DNA of 64,000 nucleotides from Apium graveolens (GCF_009905375.1 NC_133647.1:77366231-77430230), one strand, 5' to 3'; counted from the stretch's first letter, positions 23,241-34,403 are shown. Numbers and translations are program-made. The notes: a model not told the origin generated them from the letters alone.

Positions 23241-26200
23241 TGTGTGCAGGGAAACAGAAAGAATCTATGGTACTTGGATAGTGGTTGTTCAAGACACATG
23301 ACTGGTGATTCTACCCTGCTCACAGAGTTTAAGGAGAGAGCTGGCCCAAGTATTACTTTTGGAGATGACAACAAAGGTCATACTGTGGGATATGGCTTGA
23401 TTTCAAAGGACAATGTCATCATTGAGGAGGTTGCCTTAGTGGATGGTCTCAAACATAACTTGTTGAGTATCAGCCAACTTTGTGATAAAGGCAACTCAGT
23501 AACTTTCAACTCAAAAGCCTGTGTTGTAACTAACAAATGAAGCAACAAAGTGGTTCTCACTGGTGTGAGAAAGGGAAATGTGTACCTAGATGATTTCAAC
23601 TCATCTAATTCAGAATCTGTTACTTGTATTCTCAGTAAAGCAAGTCAGGATGAAAGTTGGCTATGGCATAAGAAGCTATCCCATCTAAACTTCAAGACCA
23701 TGAATGAGCTAGTAAAGAAAGAAGTGGAGTTTTCCAAGGATGGACTGTGTGATGCCTGCCAAAAAGGGAAGAAGATTAAAGCATCATTTAGGAAGAAACT
23801 TGATTTAACAATTGAAGAACCTTTGCAACTGCTACACATGGATTTGTTTGGACTAGTCACCGTGTTGTCCATTTCAAGGAAAAGATTTTGCCTAGTAATT
23901 GTAGATGATTTCTCAAAGTTCTCTTGGACATATTTCCTACAGTCTAAAGATGAGGCTAGTGAAATCATCATCAATCACATAAGGCAAGTCAATAATCATC
24001 CTGATTTCAAAGTTAAAAGAATCAGGAGTGACAATGGAACTGAGTTCAAGAATTTTGTCATGAGAACATTTTGTGAGGAAAATGGGATTCTGCATGAGTT
24101 TTCAGCAGCAAGAACTCCACAACAGAATGGAGTAGTGGAAAGGAAGAACATATCACTTATTGAAGCTACCAGGACAATGCTTGAAGAATCTAAACTGCCA
24201 ACATATTTCTGGGCTGAAGCTGTAAATACTGCATGCTACACTCAGAATATTTCCCTGGTTAACCTAGCAAGATGCATGACTCCCAATCAATTGTTCAAGA
24301 ACGAGAAGCCAACTCTAAATTTTCTTCATGTCTTTGGCTGCAAATGTTATATTTTGAGAAATCAAACTGATCAAAATGGGAAGTTAATTGCTAAAGCAGA
24401 TGAAGGAATTTTTGTTGGATATGCTGTTGGTAAAGCATATAGAGTCTACAATCTAAGAACCAACATTGTTGTGGAATCAATACATGTTGTGTTTGATGAT
24501 AAAAAGATTGAAGGACTTCAAGATGGAGATTACCATGAGAGCCTTAAATTTGACAATGTGGAGATGGTTAGTGATGACAGTGATGATGAAAGTGATCAAG
24601 AAACAATATCAAAGGATAATGCAGAAAAATCTACTACCAATGAAGCACAAAATTCAACATCTGTCGAATTGCAAAATGCTTCATCCGTCGGGAGACAATC
24701 TGCCTTATCCATCGGAAGACAACCTGCTTCATCCGTCGGTACTCAAAATTCACCATCCGTCGGGTTATCAAGAGAAGCAGGAAGTTAAGATAGATCACCT
24801 ATAGAAAGTTCCCCTTTCTCAAATGAAAGATCCACAAACTCAGGGGGGAGTTTCTAACAATCAAAACTCAATCACACATCAAGACAATAATAAGGCCTCT
24901 TCATCAAGAGCTAATCTACCTCAACAAAGAAAATGGAAAAAAGATCACCCATTTGAGCTCATAATTGGTGATGTTTCTTCTAGAGTTCAAACCAGGAGAG
25001 CAACTCAAGAAGAATGTCTATATAGCAGCTTTCTTTCCAAAGAAGAACCAAAGAAGGTAGAAGAAGCTTTGTTGGATCCTGATTGGATTTTAGCTATGCA
25101 GGAGGAGCTAAACCAATTTGAAAGGAATAATGTATGGAAGCTGGTACCCAAGCCCAAAGGAAAGAATCCAATAGACACCAAATGGGTATTTAGAAACAAG
25201 ATGGATGAAAATGGCATATTAGTCAGGAACAAAGCTAGATTGGTTGCTAAGGGCTATTGTCAACAAGAAGGAATAGATTTTGATGAAACATTTGCTCCTG
25301 TTGCAAGACTTGAAGCCATCAGAATTTTCTTAGCCTATGCAGCCCATGCCAATTTCAAGGTCTATCAAATGGATGTCAAAAGTGCCTTTCTGAATGGAGA
25401 TTTGGAGGAGGAAGTCTATGTCAGTCAGCCCCCTGGTTTTGAAGTTCCATATTTTCCAGATCATGTCTACTATCTTTTGAAAGCACTTTATGGACTAAAG
25501 CAAGCACCTAGAGCCTGGTATGACAGTTTATCAAAGTTCCTTTTGGAAAATCATTTCACAAGAGGTACTATAGATAAAACTTTATTCTTTAGAAATGTTA
25601 ATGGCTCTAGTATACTTGTTCAAATTTATGTAGATGACATTATTTTTGGCTCTACAGATGAGAAACTTTTCAAAAAGTTTGCCAAATTGATGCAAAGTAA
25701 GTATGAAATGAGTATGATGGGAGAACTAACTTACTTTCTTGGTTTACAAGTTAAGCACGTTAGTGATAGAATATTCATTAGTCAAACTAAATATATTTTT
25801 GATCTTTTAAAGATTTTGATCTAATGGATTGCACATCTGCAAAAACTCCCATGGCCACTGCAACTAAACTTGAATTAAACACTACTGAAAAGTCTGTGGA
25901 TATTTCAAGTTATAGGGGCATGGTTGGCTCACTTTTGTACTTAACAACTAGTAGGCCAGATATAATGTTTGCTACATGTTTATGTGCTAGATTTCCGGAT
26001 GATCCTAGAGAATCTCACCTAATAGCTATTAAGAGAATTTTCAGATATCTCAAGGGAACACCAAAACTTGGCATTTGGTACCTAGAGATTCTGGTTTTAA
26101 TCTAACTGGTTATTCAGATGCAGATTATGCAGATTGTAGAATTGATAGAAAAAGTACAACAGGAACCTGTCAATTTCTAGGAAACAAGCTTGTGTCCTGG

Positions 26201-26569
26201 TTCATTACAAAGCAAAATTCAGTTTCTACTTCTATAGCTAAAGCTGAATATATTGCTGCTGGCAGTTGCTGTGCACAGATTTTATGGATGAAAAATCAAT
26301 TGCTAGACTATGGTTTGCAAGTTGAGAGGATTCCTATTTTCTGTGATAACACAAGTGCAATTGCTATCACTGAAAATCCAGTACAACATTCAAGGACAAA
26401 GCACATAGATATCAAGTACCACTTCATAAGGGAACATGTAATGAATGGTACTATGGAACTATATTTTGTTCCAAGTGAGAAGCAGCTTGCAGATATCTTT
26501 ACCAAGCCACTGGATGAATCCACCTTTACAAGGTTGGTAAGTGAGTTAGGTATGCTTAATTATTCTTAA
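23241..26569 (+). pseudogene. pol of element B (PR-IN-RT-RNase H)
   Basis: Protease with LDSGCSRHMTG (DSG at 23277-23285). Integrase zinc region WLWHKKLSHLNF...CDACQKGKK, where B lacks about seven residues present in E. Integrase core with HMDLFG, RSDNGTEF and NGVVERKN (about 23835-24145). Linker with word copies (24661-24770). RT from [12 protein letters not shown] with active site YVDD at 25627-25638. RNase H with GYSDADYADCRIDRKSTTG, ending ELGMLNYS at 26569. Breaks: stops at 23538 and 24786, a one-base insertion in the G-run at about 24841, a one-base deletion at about 25815 and a frameshift at about 26080. It worked as the particle-borne replication and integration polyprotein; it is now inactive. 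Confidence 0.92.
24661..24770. repeat. Word copies in the B integrase-RT linker
   Basis: Five near-regular copies of (T)CATCCGTCGG spaced about 22-24 bp, read as SSVGRQ, LSIGRQ, SSVGTQ and PSVG. E has the homologous array on the minus strand at 41090-41210. Confidence 0.85.
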
Positions 26570-27089
26570 ATCTTTATGAGATAATTTGCTAGTTGAAATG
26601 CAGCCAGAAATTTATTAGACTTTTTAGTCTTGGATGAAATTTTGGCTAAGTCAAAATTTGCATCTTGACGGATGATCCTTATCCATCGAGTTTGATCATC
26701 CATCGGTATACTATTTGCTAATAAAAATCAATTACTTTTCTGGAATATTTTATGACACGACGGATAACAGTTTATCCTCATCCTTTAAATTGTCTTAATC
26801 TCAGCCGTTAATTCCCTGCACATTATCCATCGAGTATACTTACAATTTGTAAGCATAACACGACAAATAATGGGTGGAATTTTTACAGTTTATTTTTAAA
26901 CGACTATTTTAGGCAATTTTCAATGGTTACATTATTTTACTTTATTATTTTTAACAGTTAATTTTGAGACAGTATAAAAGCTTATTTCATTTCATTGCTC
27001 TTCTTTTATCATTCTCAAATTAACTGCTCAAATTTCTTTCTCTCTCAAAGCATTTACTCTCTCTCTCTTCAAGCTTTTATTCTCTAACA
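26570..27089 (+). other. Spacer and putative promoter leader before B post-pol ORF
   Basis: Non-coding. Words are at 26665-26710 (GACGGATGATC, TATCCATCGAG, ATCCATCGG), 26758 (CGACGGATAAC) and 26825 (TTATCCATCGAG). A TATA box and a CT-rich leader follow (26973-27089). Confidence 0.75.
26973..26979 (+). promoter_or_regulatory. TATA box before the B post-pol ORF
   Basis: GTATAAAAGC, 117 bp before the ATG at 27090. The leader in between is CT-rich (TTCTTTCTCTCTC, TTTACTCTCTCTCTC). E has the same sequence with small changes at 38933-38939. It looks like a core promoter for the post-pol ORF. Confidence 0.6.
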
Positions 27090-30000
27090 ATGGCACCAGT
27101 TGTCAAGATTATGTCTCAAACTGGGTTTATTTATGCGAAGAACAATTTCACTGCATTAGTAAACAAGGGTATTCAGCAATCTGGTGACTATCACAAGATG
27201 ATGGACTTTGTGAAGAATTGCAAGCTTAGCCATGCCATGCTGGAATCACCCACAATCTTTTGTGAAGTTGTTGAAGAAATGTGGACCACTGCTATATACA
27301 ACTCAACAGATAAGACCATTACTCTAACCATTAAATGTAAAGAATTATGTATCAATAGTGATGTTGTAAAAGCATGTTTCAAGATTCCTGATAACACTGT
27401 GACCTCGCCACACACTGACACTGATATAATCAATATGCTTAATTCCATGAACTATGCACTCTCTACTTCTAAGTTAAGTGATATTAGGAGATTGGGTCTT
27501 ATAAAGGAATGGAGTTTTATGTGTGATGTAGTGACTAAGGTATTTTCAGGTAAAATCAGTAATCTTGATTCAGTCAATATCTCCATGCTTAACATGCTCT
27601 ACATGCTAGTTATAGATAAATTCTATAATTTCAGTGACCTTGTTTTGTTTGAGTTGGGTTTTAAACTAGGAGAGTTAAATAAGAGAGGTAAAAATGTGTA
27701 TTATGCTAGATTCTTTATGATGTTAGCTAATCATCTCTTTGAGAATATTGTGCTTGAGAACCCTAACAACAAATTAGATTGTTGGGTTCAAGAGAGAAGG
27801 CTCATTGCATTTGAACAGGGCCAATCATCACAAGGAGGTGCCACTGTTCTATTTCCCTGTAATGGAAGCACCTCAGGTAAGTGAGGTAAGTTCATCTATC
27901 CCTACCACTATTCCAACCTCTCAAATTTCTTTGAGTTCTAGTGTGGCTATGGCAACTGTGTCAATGACCCAACAGTTTCCTACCCAAGCTACCAAACCTG
28001 CAAATATTTCAAAATCCAAATCAAAGAAAGCCCCCTCTGGTATCTCTCAAAAGATGCCAGTTGCAAAATCCACCAAAACCAAAGAGGGGAGTGTGAAGGT
28101 GGGTAAGACAGGTGAGGGAAGGGGTGAACATAAAAGAAACCCTAAGGATAAGGATGGAAAGTTGAGTGGTTCCCAGCCTAGCCACACTGCAATTTCCCAA
28201 CAAACTGCAGTGCTTAAAAGGATAAAAGCTCATTTCTAGCTCTCCCAAAAGGATGTAGTTATTGAACAAAGCTCTCAACCAAGAGCACAGCCCAAGAGAG
28301 TTAGGGACACAAGCTCACCCAAACTTATTCCAGAAAGAAGAAATCTAAAACTCTTGAGGATGCACAGAGTACACATACTATGCAAACTAGTGCTAAAGAC
28401 ACAGTCATTGCACCTTCACAAATTCAGCTTGATGTGACTCCAATAAATGTGGAGTCACAGCCAAAATCTCTAGTAATAAAAGAACCTCAAACTCACCCAC
28501 AAACTCACTGGATATGGATATGATAAACATATCAATTCCTGATTCCCCTTCTTTAACTTTGTTAGGGAAGCCAAAATCTAGTGCAAGTGAGCATCATCTC
28601 TTAGATGATTTGTTGGCTCACTTGCCAATTCTTTCAGGAACTGTTGAATCATCTGTGCCCAAAATATCTTCAATCAGCACAGAGTCCACAATAGTTTCTA
28701 TTCCTAGTTCATTCATTTCTACTCTCTTGATAGATATTGCTCATCCGTCGAGTAGTGATTGTATCCCGATGGATATGCATCCCGACGGATAAGCTTAACA
28801 GCAGTTATCCGTCGAATAGCAAAACCACTCACTCGATGGATATCACTCATCCATCGAGTATCTTTGCACAACTTTAAACTTCATTTATCTCCAGTGCAGA
28901 AGATTTAGTGGTTGCACAGTCACTATTAGGATTGAGAGAGAAGAGTGTTTTGAGTGAGAGTCTGGGTTGCTCCCAGAAAAAAGGAGAGGAAATGAGTGAA
29001 ATTATGCAATCCACTTCTTCAGGATTGGCAAAAGAATATGAGAGGAGTCCCATCTTAGATGGTGAAGGTGAGGGTGTGAGGGTGGGGAGCCAGGGTGAGA
29101 CCCTGATGCAACAAAAAAGAGAAAACGAGAGAAATGCAGGTACTGGAGCTATAAGGATGAATGTCATTGTTAGTGAGTCAATGAATGTCCAGGATGCAGA
29201 CAGGGAGAGACTATCTCAGCAACCTCAAGATGTTATAGATTCCATCTCCCTTGATGCTGAGGCATTTACTCACCCTGTTCCAGCTTATCAACTTCTAGCT
29301 GAACAGGGCAATGACAATGCAGAAAGGATGCTCAATCTGGTGCATACCACACAATCTATGCTAAGAGCCAAGGATGCCATCACAGCTTTGCCCTCTACAG
29401 CTGGTGATGTGGATTATGAGACTGGTGGTTCAGCTGATTTCTTTGGTAATGGAAGTGGAGATAGTGAAGATGAAGCAATGGACATAAGGGGAAAAGTAGG
29501 TTCCAGTTCAAGATCAGGTATGCCATCATGGGCATTTTTAAAGCACTGTGATGAGCACTACTTCAAGACAACCCTGATCCAACTAATCAATCAGACAAAT
29601 ACTGCTTTTCAAACCACTACAAATGCCAGCACCAAGAAGCTCCTTCAGGCACATCTAGCCTCACTACAACTTCAACAAATTCAAGGCTTCCAACATGCTA
29701 GGGATGTAAACACCATCAAGGGTGATATTGATGAGATGAAGAAGGCCATTTCAGACAAGATGGATTCTAAGCTTCCAGAAGCCATAATGCTTGATATCAA
29801 AAGGCAATTAAGGAAAAATTCTGATCTTGCAACTATGATAGATGCCTTGGATACAAGAATGTCAGCCATGGAAGCATCTTTAACAGCCATCCATCTTCAT
29901 CAAGCCCAACAGACAGATTTACTTCGAAAATTGGTGGTTGCTCAAACCCCCTCCTCTAATCAACTTGATGATAATAAAAAGGGGGAGAAAGGACCAATTG

Positions 30001-31649
30001 AGGGGGAGAAGCTTCAAATTCATATCAGTAAAGTAATTGTGCCTTCAATTACTATCTCAAAGCCACCAGTTATAAACAGTATAGATCTGATAAATGCAGC
30101 AACAACCAACTTTAGAGCAGCTGAAAAGAAGAAGTTGAGTCCACTCAACTGGGAGAAGATTGATGAGGATATATAAAAGAAGTTTGAACTAGTCAAGGAG
30201 CCAGTAAAGTCAGTTATCCATCATTCTTAAGTCAAGCAAATTTCTGTGAATGAGATTAGCATGAACTATCTGGAAAGAGGACAGTCATCCTGCATTAAAT
30301 CTCCAAAGGCTGAAATAATTCTGAAACCGAGGGTGAATTATCCAAAATCATCATTGAAGAACCCTTTGGATACTGTGTATGAGACACTTAAGCCTCATGA
30401 AAAGAAGCTTATGTCAAGGTCAATTGCTTTCTACAAGGATCCAGCTGATTCAGCTTTGAAAAAGAGAATTGCTAAAGTTTTCAGGAATGGGAAAGAAATT
30501 TGTGTGGTGGCTGGACATCCTCAATTTGCTCAAGCAAAGAGAGAAGAAAAGGCTAGAGTGAAAAAGGAAAAGAAGCAAGCTATTCTAGATGCCAAAAAGG
30601 CTAAACAGGAGAAAGAGCAGATTGCTATCTTGGCCAAGCTACATGCTGTGAATTCATCACAATAAATCTCTGCTCAGCCATCTGAAATCATTGAATCACA
30701 AGATCCAAAGAAGCAAGTTGAACAATAGAAGAAAGCTCCAAGAATCAAGGAATTGGCTAAAAGAACCAAAAGGAAACTGGACATTGTTGATAAGGAATTG
30801 GAGAATCAGTTTCCCAAGAAATCCACTCCAACTACAACTCAAGCATCAAAGCCCTCTGTGGTATTTGAAGATATCAAAGTGGTGGATCCCTACAGGAACA
30901 TTCATGGTGAACCCATTATACCTAAGGATGAGCCAATAGAATGGGAGAACTTACCAATTCCTGACTTCAATTTACCAATCCTTAGCAAGCCAAAAAGAAC
31001 AAAGTCAAGAGCAGTCAAGAAAGTGAAGCTGTCACCTCTCAAATCCAAATCTCTAGTCAAAGTTCAATCTAAAGCCAATAAGGGAGATTACCTGTACTTG
31101 TGTGACATCAAGGAGTTTTCTGACTTAAACCTCTATCTGGATGAACTAGATGAAGTGAGAGGAATTGATGCATACAGAAACCTACCTGAAAGGTTAGTGT
31201 TCAAGTACAAGGGAGGAAGGGAGACTCAGTGGCCACTTCACAGGATACTTCAAGAAAGCCAAGTTGTACTGATCAAGGTTTATTCATCCTTCAAAAAGAA
31301 CTTTGGGTTCAATGTTACTGCAAGAAGATTGGTACTAAAGAAGATTGAAGAACTAAGGAGTGTTAGAGCTAAAGATGCACTCCCAAAGACTCTAATTATC
31401 CCTTACACAGGGAAAAGAGTGCATCTAAAGCCCTACTGGCTAATGGAGTTCATGGATGACAAAGGAGTGAGAAGATTTTTCAGATTAGAAGACCAATTGA
31501 GCATCTCTAGCAATGAGACTCTCTTGGAAATGCAAGAAAAGCTAGATCTCTCAGAATCCGATGAACTGGAATTCCATAAGCAGCTCCAAAATCAGATTGA
31601 AGAAAACAACAGAAAGCTTGGAAAGAGTTCCAGACCTTCAAGGAAGTAG
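27090..31649 (+). pseudogene. Post-pol (env-like) ORF of element B
   Basis: About 1500 codons from ATGGCACCAG to TAG. The N-terminal domain (27090-27800) has CELCI-like KCKELCINSDVVKACF, KEWSFMCDVVTKVFSGK and SVNISMLNMLYMLV; a frameshift at about 27800 leads to a Lys/Ser/Pro-rich region. A word-rich part at 28741-28861 is read partly as HPSSS. Then come an acidic segment, a Gln-rich helical part (29600-29930), a Lys/Glu coiled-coil-like part (30480-30650) and the conserved C-terminal block with CDIKEFSDLNLYLDELDEV, WPLHRILQES and WLMEF (about 31100-31500). Further frameshifts lie between 28200 and 28900; stops at 30174, 30228, 30663 and 30726. No signal peptide or membrane segment is visible, so a true envelope role is doubtful. 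Function unknown. Confidence 0.8.
28741..28862. repeat. Word copies in the B post-pol ORF
   Basis: Six copies in both orientations: CATCCGTCGAG, CCCGATGGATAT, CCCGACGGATAA, TTATCCGTCGAAT, CTCGATGGATAT and CATCCATCGAG. E has the homologous array at 37040-37170. Confidence 0.85.
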
Positions 31650-31827
31650 ATAAATCTGCTCAGACTAGAGGAGCATCTTGAAAATGACTGTGTGTTAAAC
31701 TTTGTACATTTTGTTAATTGAAGCACTTTTTAGTATCATCTACTTTCCTTCAAAGTTGTATTTTTAGGGTGTTTTGTTATCATCAAGTTTCTCTTATTTA
31801 TGGCTACAATTCCAGTAGACATAAATT

Positions 31828-31836
31828 GGGGGAGAT
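31828..31836 (+). other. Polypurine tract of element B
   Basis: GGGGGAGAT directly before the 3' LTR start at 31837. Confidence 0.9.
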
Positions 31837-32886
31837 TGTTATGTATATGTTGTGTACTTGATGATTTCATGAACAAAACACCTTGGTAGATTTTACTTAG
31901 TGAAAATGTAGCACTCGACAGATAAGGTTAATAGTACCGGCGGATAAATCATTTTGGTCCCGACGGATGATGACTTATTATCCATCGAGTGAGTAGCTTA
32001 TGTAACAATAAGTCTGTAGCACATTTCTGCATACACATTGTTTAGAATCTATAGTAGTACTTAAGTCATGTTGACTGTAACTAGATATGCAGAATAGGTT
32101 GATTAATTGTACATAGATGATGTCTTGTAATTCTACATAAATGAAATGGAGTCAAGTGCCTGATTGCTACCCGACGGATGAACAACAATGGATTCGATGG
32201 ATGATCAACAACTCGACGAATAATCATTAACTTGATGGATGATCATAAACCCAACGGATAAAGAATTCAAATATCTGTTGACAGTGACAACACAGTCACA
32301 TGCGTCGAGTGTATGCAAATGGAATGTGGTAGCCTATTCAACCGGGTTCTCGAGAACAAAGAAGCATTGCCATTTCCATGCTATTATGAAGATATTCAAA
32401 GATGCTGGAATAGAGTAATGAAGTAGCATTGTATTAGACTTGATAGTTTTTGTTTTATTATCCTGTCTTATTACTTTGTAATCTTGGTGATATATAAACC
32501 AAGAAGCAACAAATGGAATAGTAACTAAGAAATAAAGAAACCTAGCAACCAAGAGAGAAACATTTGTAAGCTGTAATCTTAGCATTTCTCTCATTCTTAG
32601 TTGTTATCATTTTGTAAGCAGCTGTGAGCTTTTTGAACACAGAGTTCTCTCAATATATATTATATATCTCTGGTGGAATCATTCAAATCCACCAGAAAGT
32701 TTTTTAAAGACTCTTGTTTTTAATTACTTGTGTTTTGATTCATTTCAAGTAACTATTCCGCATTCTGCTAATCAATTCACACATATATATATAATTGAGT
32801 TAGAACAATTTTTATTCAAGAAAAAGTTTCAAGAATTACATTCAACCCCGTTCTGTAATTCTTGTTATATTATTAAGGGACTAACA
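31837..32886 (+). mobile_element. 3' LTR of element B
   Basis: TGTTATGTATATG to GGACTAACA, 1050 bp, the partner of 19720-20769. Same word array, TATA-like GATATATAAACC (about 32490), TATATATTATATAT tract (about 32656) and hairpin. It is followed by the right target duplication. Confidence 0.93.
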
Positions 32887-32891
32887 TCTTC
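32887..32891. repeat. Target-site duplication of element B, right copy
   Basis: TCTTC, identical to 19715-19719. Confidence 0.9.
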
Positions 32892-33145
32892 TGTGGCTCA
32901 TTCCTAACTGCAACAGAAAGCTTTGTGGGCTTGTGTGGACCATCATAAATTCTATCTAAATATTCTGGATCTGTAGCTTCTAGAAATATGGCCATCTTCG
33001 CACTCCATACAGGGTACTCAGACACACTGAGCATATGAACCCTCATGGTTTCATATCTACTGGTGTTTTGAATAGGTTGAACCTTTGCAGGTTCTGGATG
33101 GTCTTGTGTTTTTGATTGATCAGAAATGATTTATTGTTTGTTTGG
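32887..33145 (-). pseudogene. gag of element C, N-terminal part
   Basis: Minus strand reads SRYETMRVHMLSVSEYPVW, then ATDPEYLDRIYDGPHKP, then SVAVRNEP, the N-terminal capsid region of a Sirevirus gag. It breaks off at the B insertion. The reading phase at 32887, allowing for the duplicated pentamer, is the same as that of the gag segment beginning at 19719, so the two are halves of one gene. A TAA in the frame upstream (near 33135) leaves the true start codon uncertain. Confidence 0.85.
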
Positions 33146-33174
33146 ATCTTAACTATTTGTAAGCTTAACAGATT

Positions 33175-33187
33175 GGCTCTGATACCA
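33175..33187 (-). other. Primer binding site of element C
   Basis: Minus-strand TGGTATCAGAGCC, two bases from the 5' LTR, complementary to initiator tRNA-Met. Confidence 0.9.
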
Positions 33188-33189
33188 CT

Positions 33190-33751
33190 TGTTAGGCCTC
33201 AATGATACTATAGAAGGGGGTTGAATATAGTATCTACAATCAATTCGATTATAAACACAAGTATGTAACAGAAAACAAGTTTATTCAATATATCAAACTC
33301 TATTACAGTAGGTTTAATCTACTCTCTCAGTGATGTATGATATCACTAAGAGTTGCTAGGGTTACAATGAAAAATATTCTCATGAATGATAGCACATATA
33401 GTGTAAACCCTAATCTGTGTTTATATACTACACAGTTACAAGATATCTCCTAATTGATATTATAATGATTATGTTTCCTAGAATACATCAATCAGAGATT
33501 ATCTACTACAGTCTTTTAGCTGTATAACTCTCCAAGTATATCTTCTTTTGTTTAATCCAGATCCTCTCCTGTAAATCAGCCGCTTTTCATCCCTGAACTG
33601 TATCCACACATAAGTTCTGATGTAAGTCCTGATGGCTTAAGTTCTGATAACTTCCTGTCTTCAGTAAGTTCTGATTTCTAGTTGAGTTCTGACATTAAGT
33701 TCTGAAACTAAACAAATCAGATTAGACATGACATCACAAATATATCTAACA
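33190..33751 (-). mobile_element. 5' LTR of element C
   Basis: Minus strand: starts TGTTAGATATATTTG at 33751 and ends GAGGCCTAACA at 33190, 562 bp, much shorter than the LTRs of A, B and E. It holds the C word as AAGTTCTGAT copies (33600-33720). The plus-strand beginning with a CTATAGAAGGGGGTTGAATA motif is the reversed Sirevirus LTR end. Its partner 3' LTR is missing from the window. Confidence 0.88.
33600..33720. repeat. Word array AAGTTCTGAT in the C LTR
   Basis: Six or seven copies of (T)AAGTTCTGAT and variants (AAGTCCTGAT, GAGTTCTGAC). The inverse, ATCAGAACTT, recurs in the C spacer and linker. Confidence 0.8.
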
Positions 33752-34403
33752 TTATATACCACCAAGTTTACATAGTAATAAGACAGGATAATAAAATAAA
33801 ATTATCAAGTTAAACTCCATGCTGCTTCACTACTCTATTCCAGCACCTTTGAAAATCTTCTTAACTTACATGGAAATGGTAATGCTTCTTTGTTCTTCAT
33901 TTCTTGTTAAACAGGCTACCACTTTCCTTTTGCAAACACCCAACGCATGTGACTGTGTTGTCACTGTCAACAGATGTTTGAATTGATCATCCATCGGGTA
34001 CATGCTTGTTATCTGTCGGGTTGCCTTGTTGATCATCTGTCGGGTAGCTTTGTTAATCATCCGTCGGGTAGCCATTCATCACTTAACTCCATTTTATTTG
34101 TGCAGAATTACAAGACATCTTATATTTATATTTAATCAACCTATTCTGCACATCTACTAGCAGTCTCCATGACTCATAAGCTACTACAGAAACTATACAA
34201 AGTTGTTTGTAGAATGTGTTACATGACTTATTGTTGCATAAACTACTCACCCGATGGATATCAATTAATCATCCGTCGGGACTATATTGAATCATCCGTG
34301 GGGACTATAATTGATCATCCATCGGGTGATACAAAATTCACTAAGTTAAATCTACTAAGGTGTTTTTTTAGTCTATCATCAAGTACACAACATATTCCTA
34401 ACA
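33752..34403 (-). mobile_element. 3' LTR of element E, truncated
   Basis: Matches the upstream (U3) part of 45101-46180: on the minus strand it starts TGTTAGGAATATG at 34403 and runs to the TATA region, where it stops at the C LTR. The first five bases next to C, TTATA, are within the TATA box of the LTR. Word copies are at about 33990-34070 and 34245-34325. Confidence 0.88.

Larger units (their letters stand above)
19720..32886 (+). mobile_element. Complete Sirevirus-like element B (13.2 kb)
   Basis: Two LTRs of 1050 bp, primer site, gag, pol, spacer, post-pol ORF and polypurine tract, all in plus orientation, with a perfect TCTTC target duplication. It sits inside the gag of C. The LTRs are clearly diverged: I count about 22 differences in the first 530 bp, mostly transitions, several inside word copies. 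All ORFs carry stops or frameshifts, so it is complete in structure but not autonomous. Confidence 0.93.

Noticed and set aside
27090..31649. True viral envelope gene after pol
   Set aside because: No signal peptide or membrane segment is visible in B, C or D; kept as post-pol ORF of unknown function.
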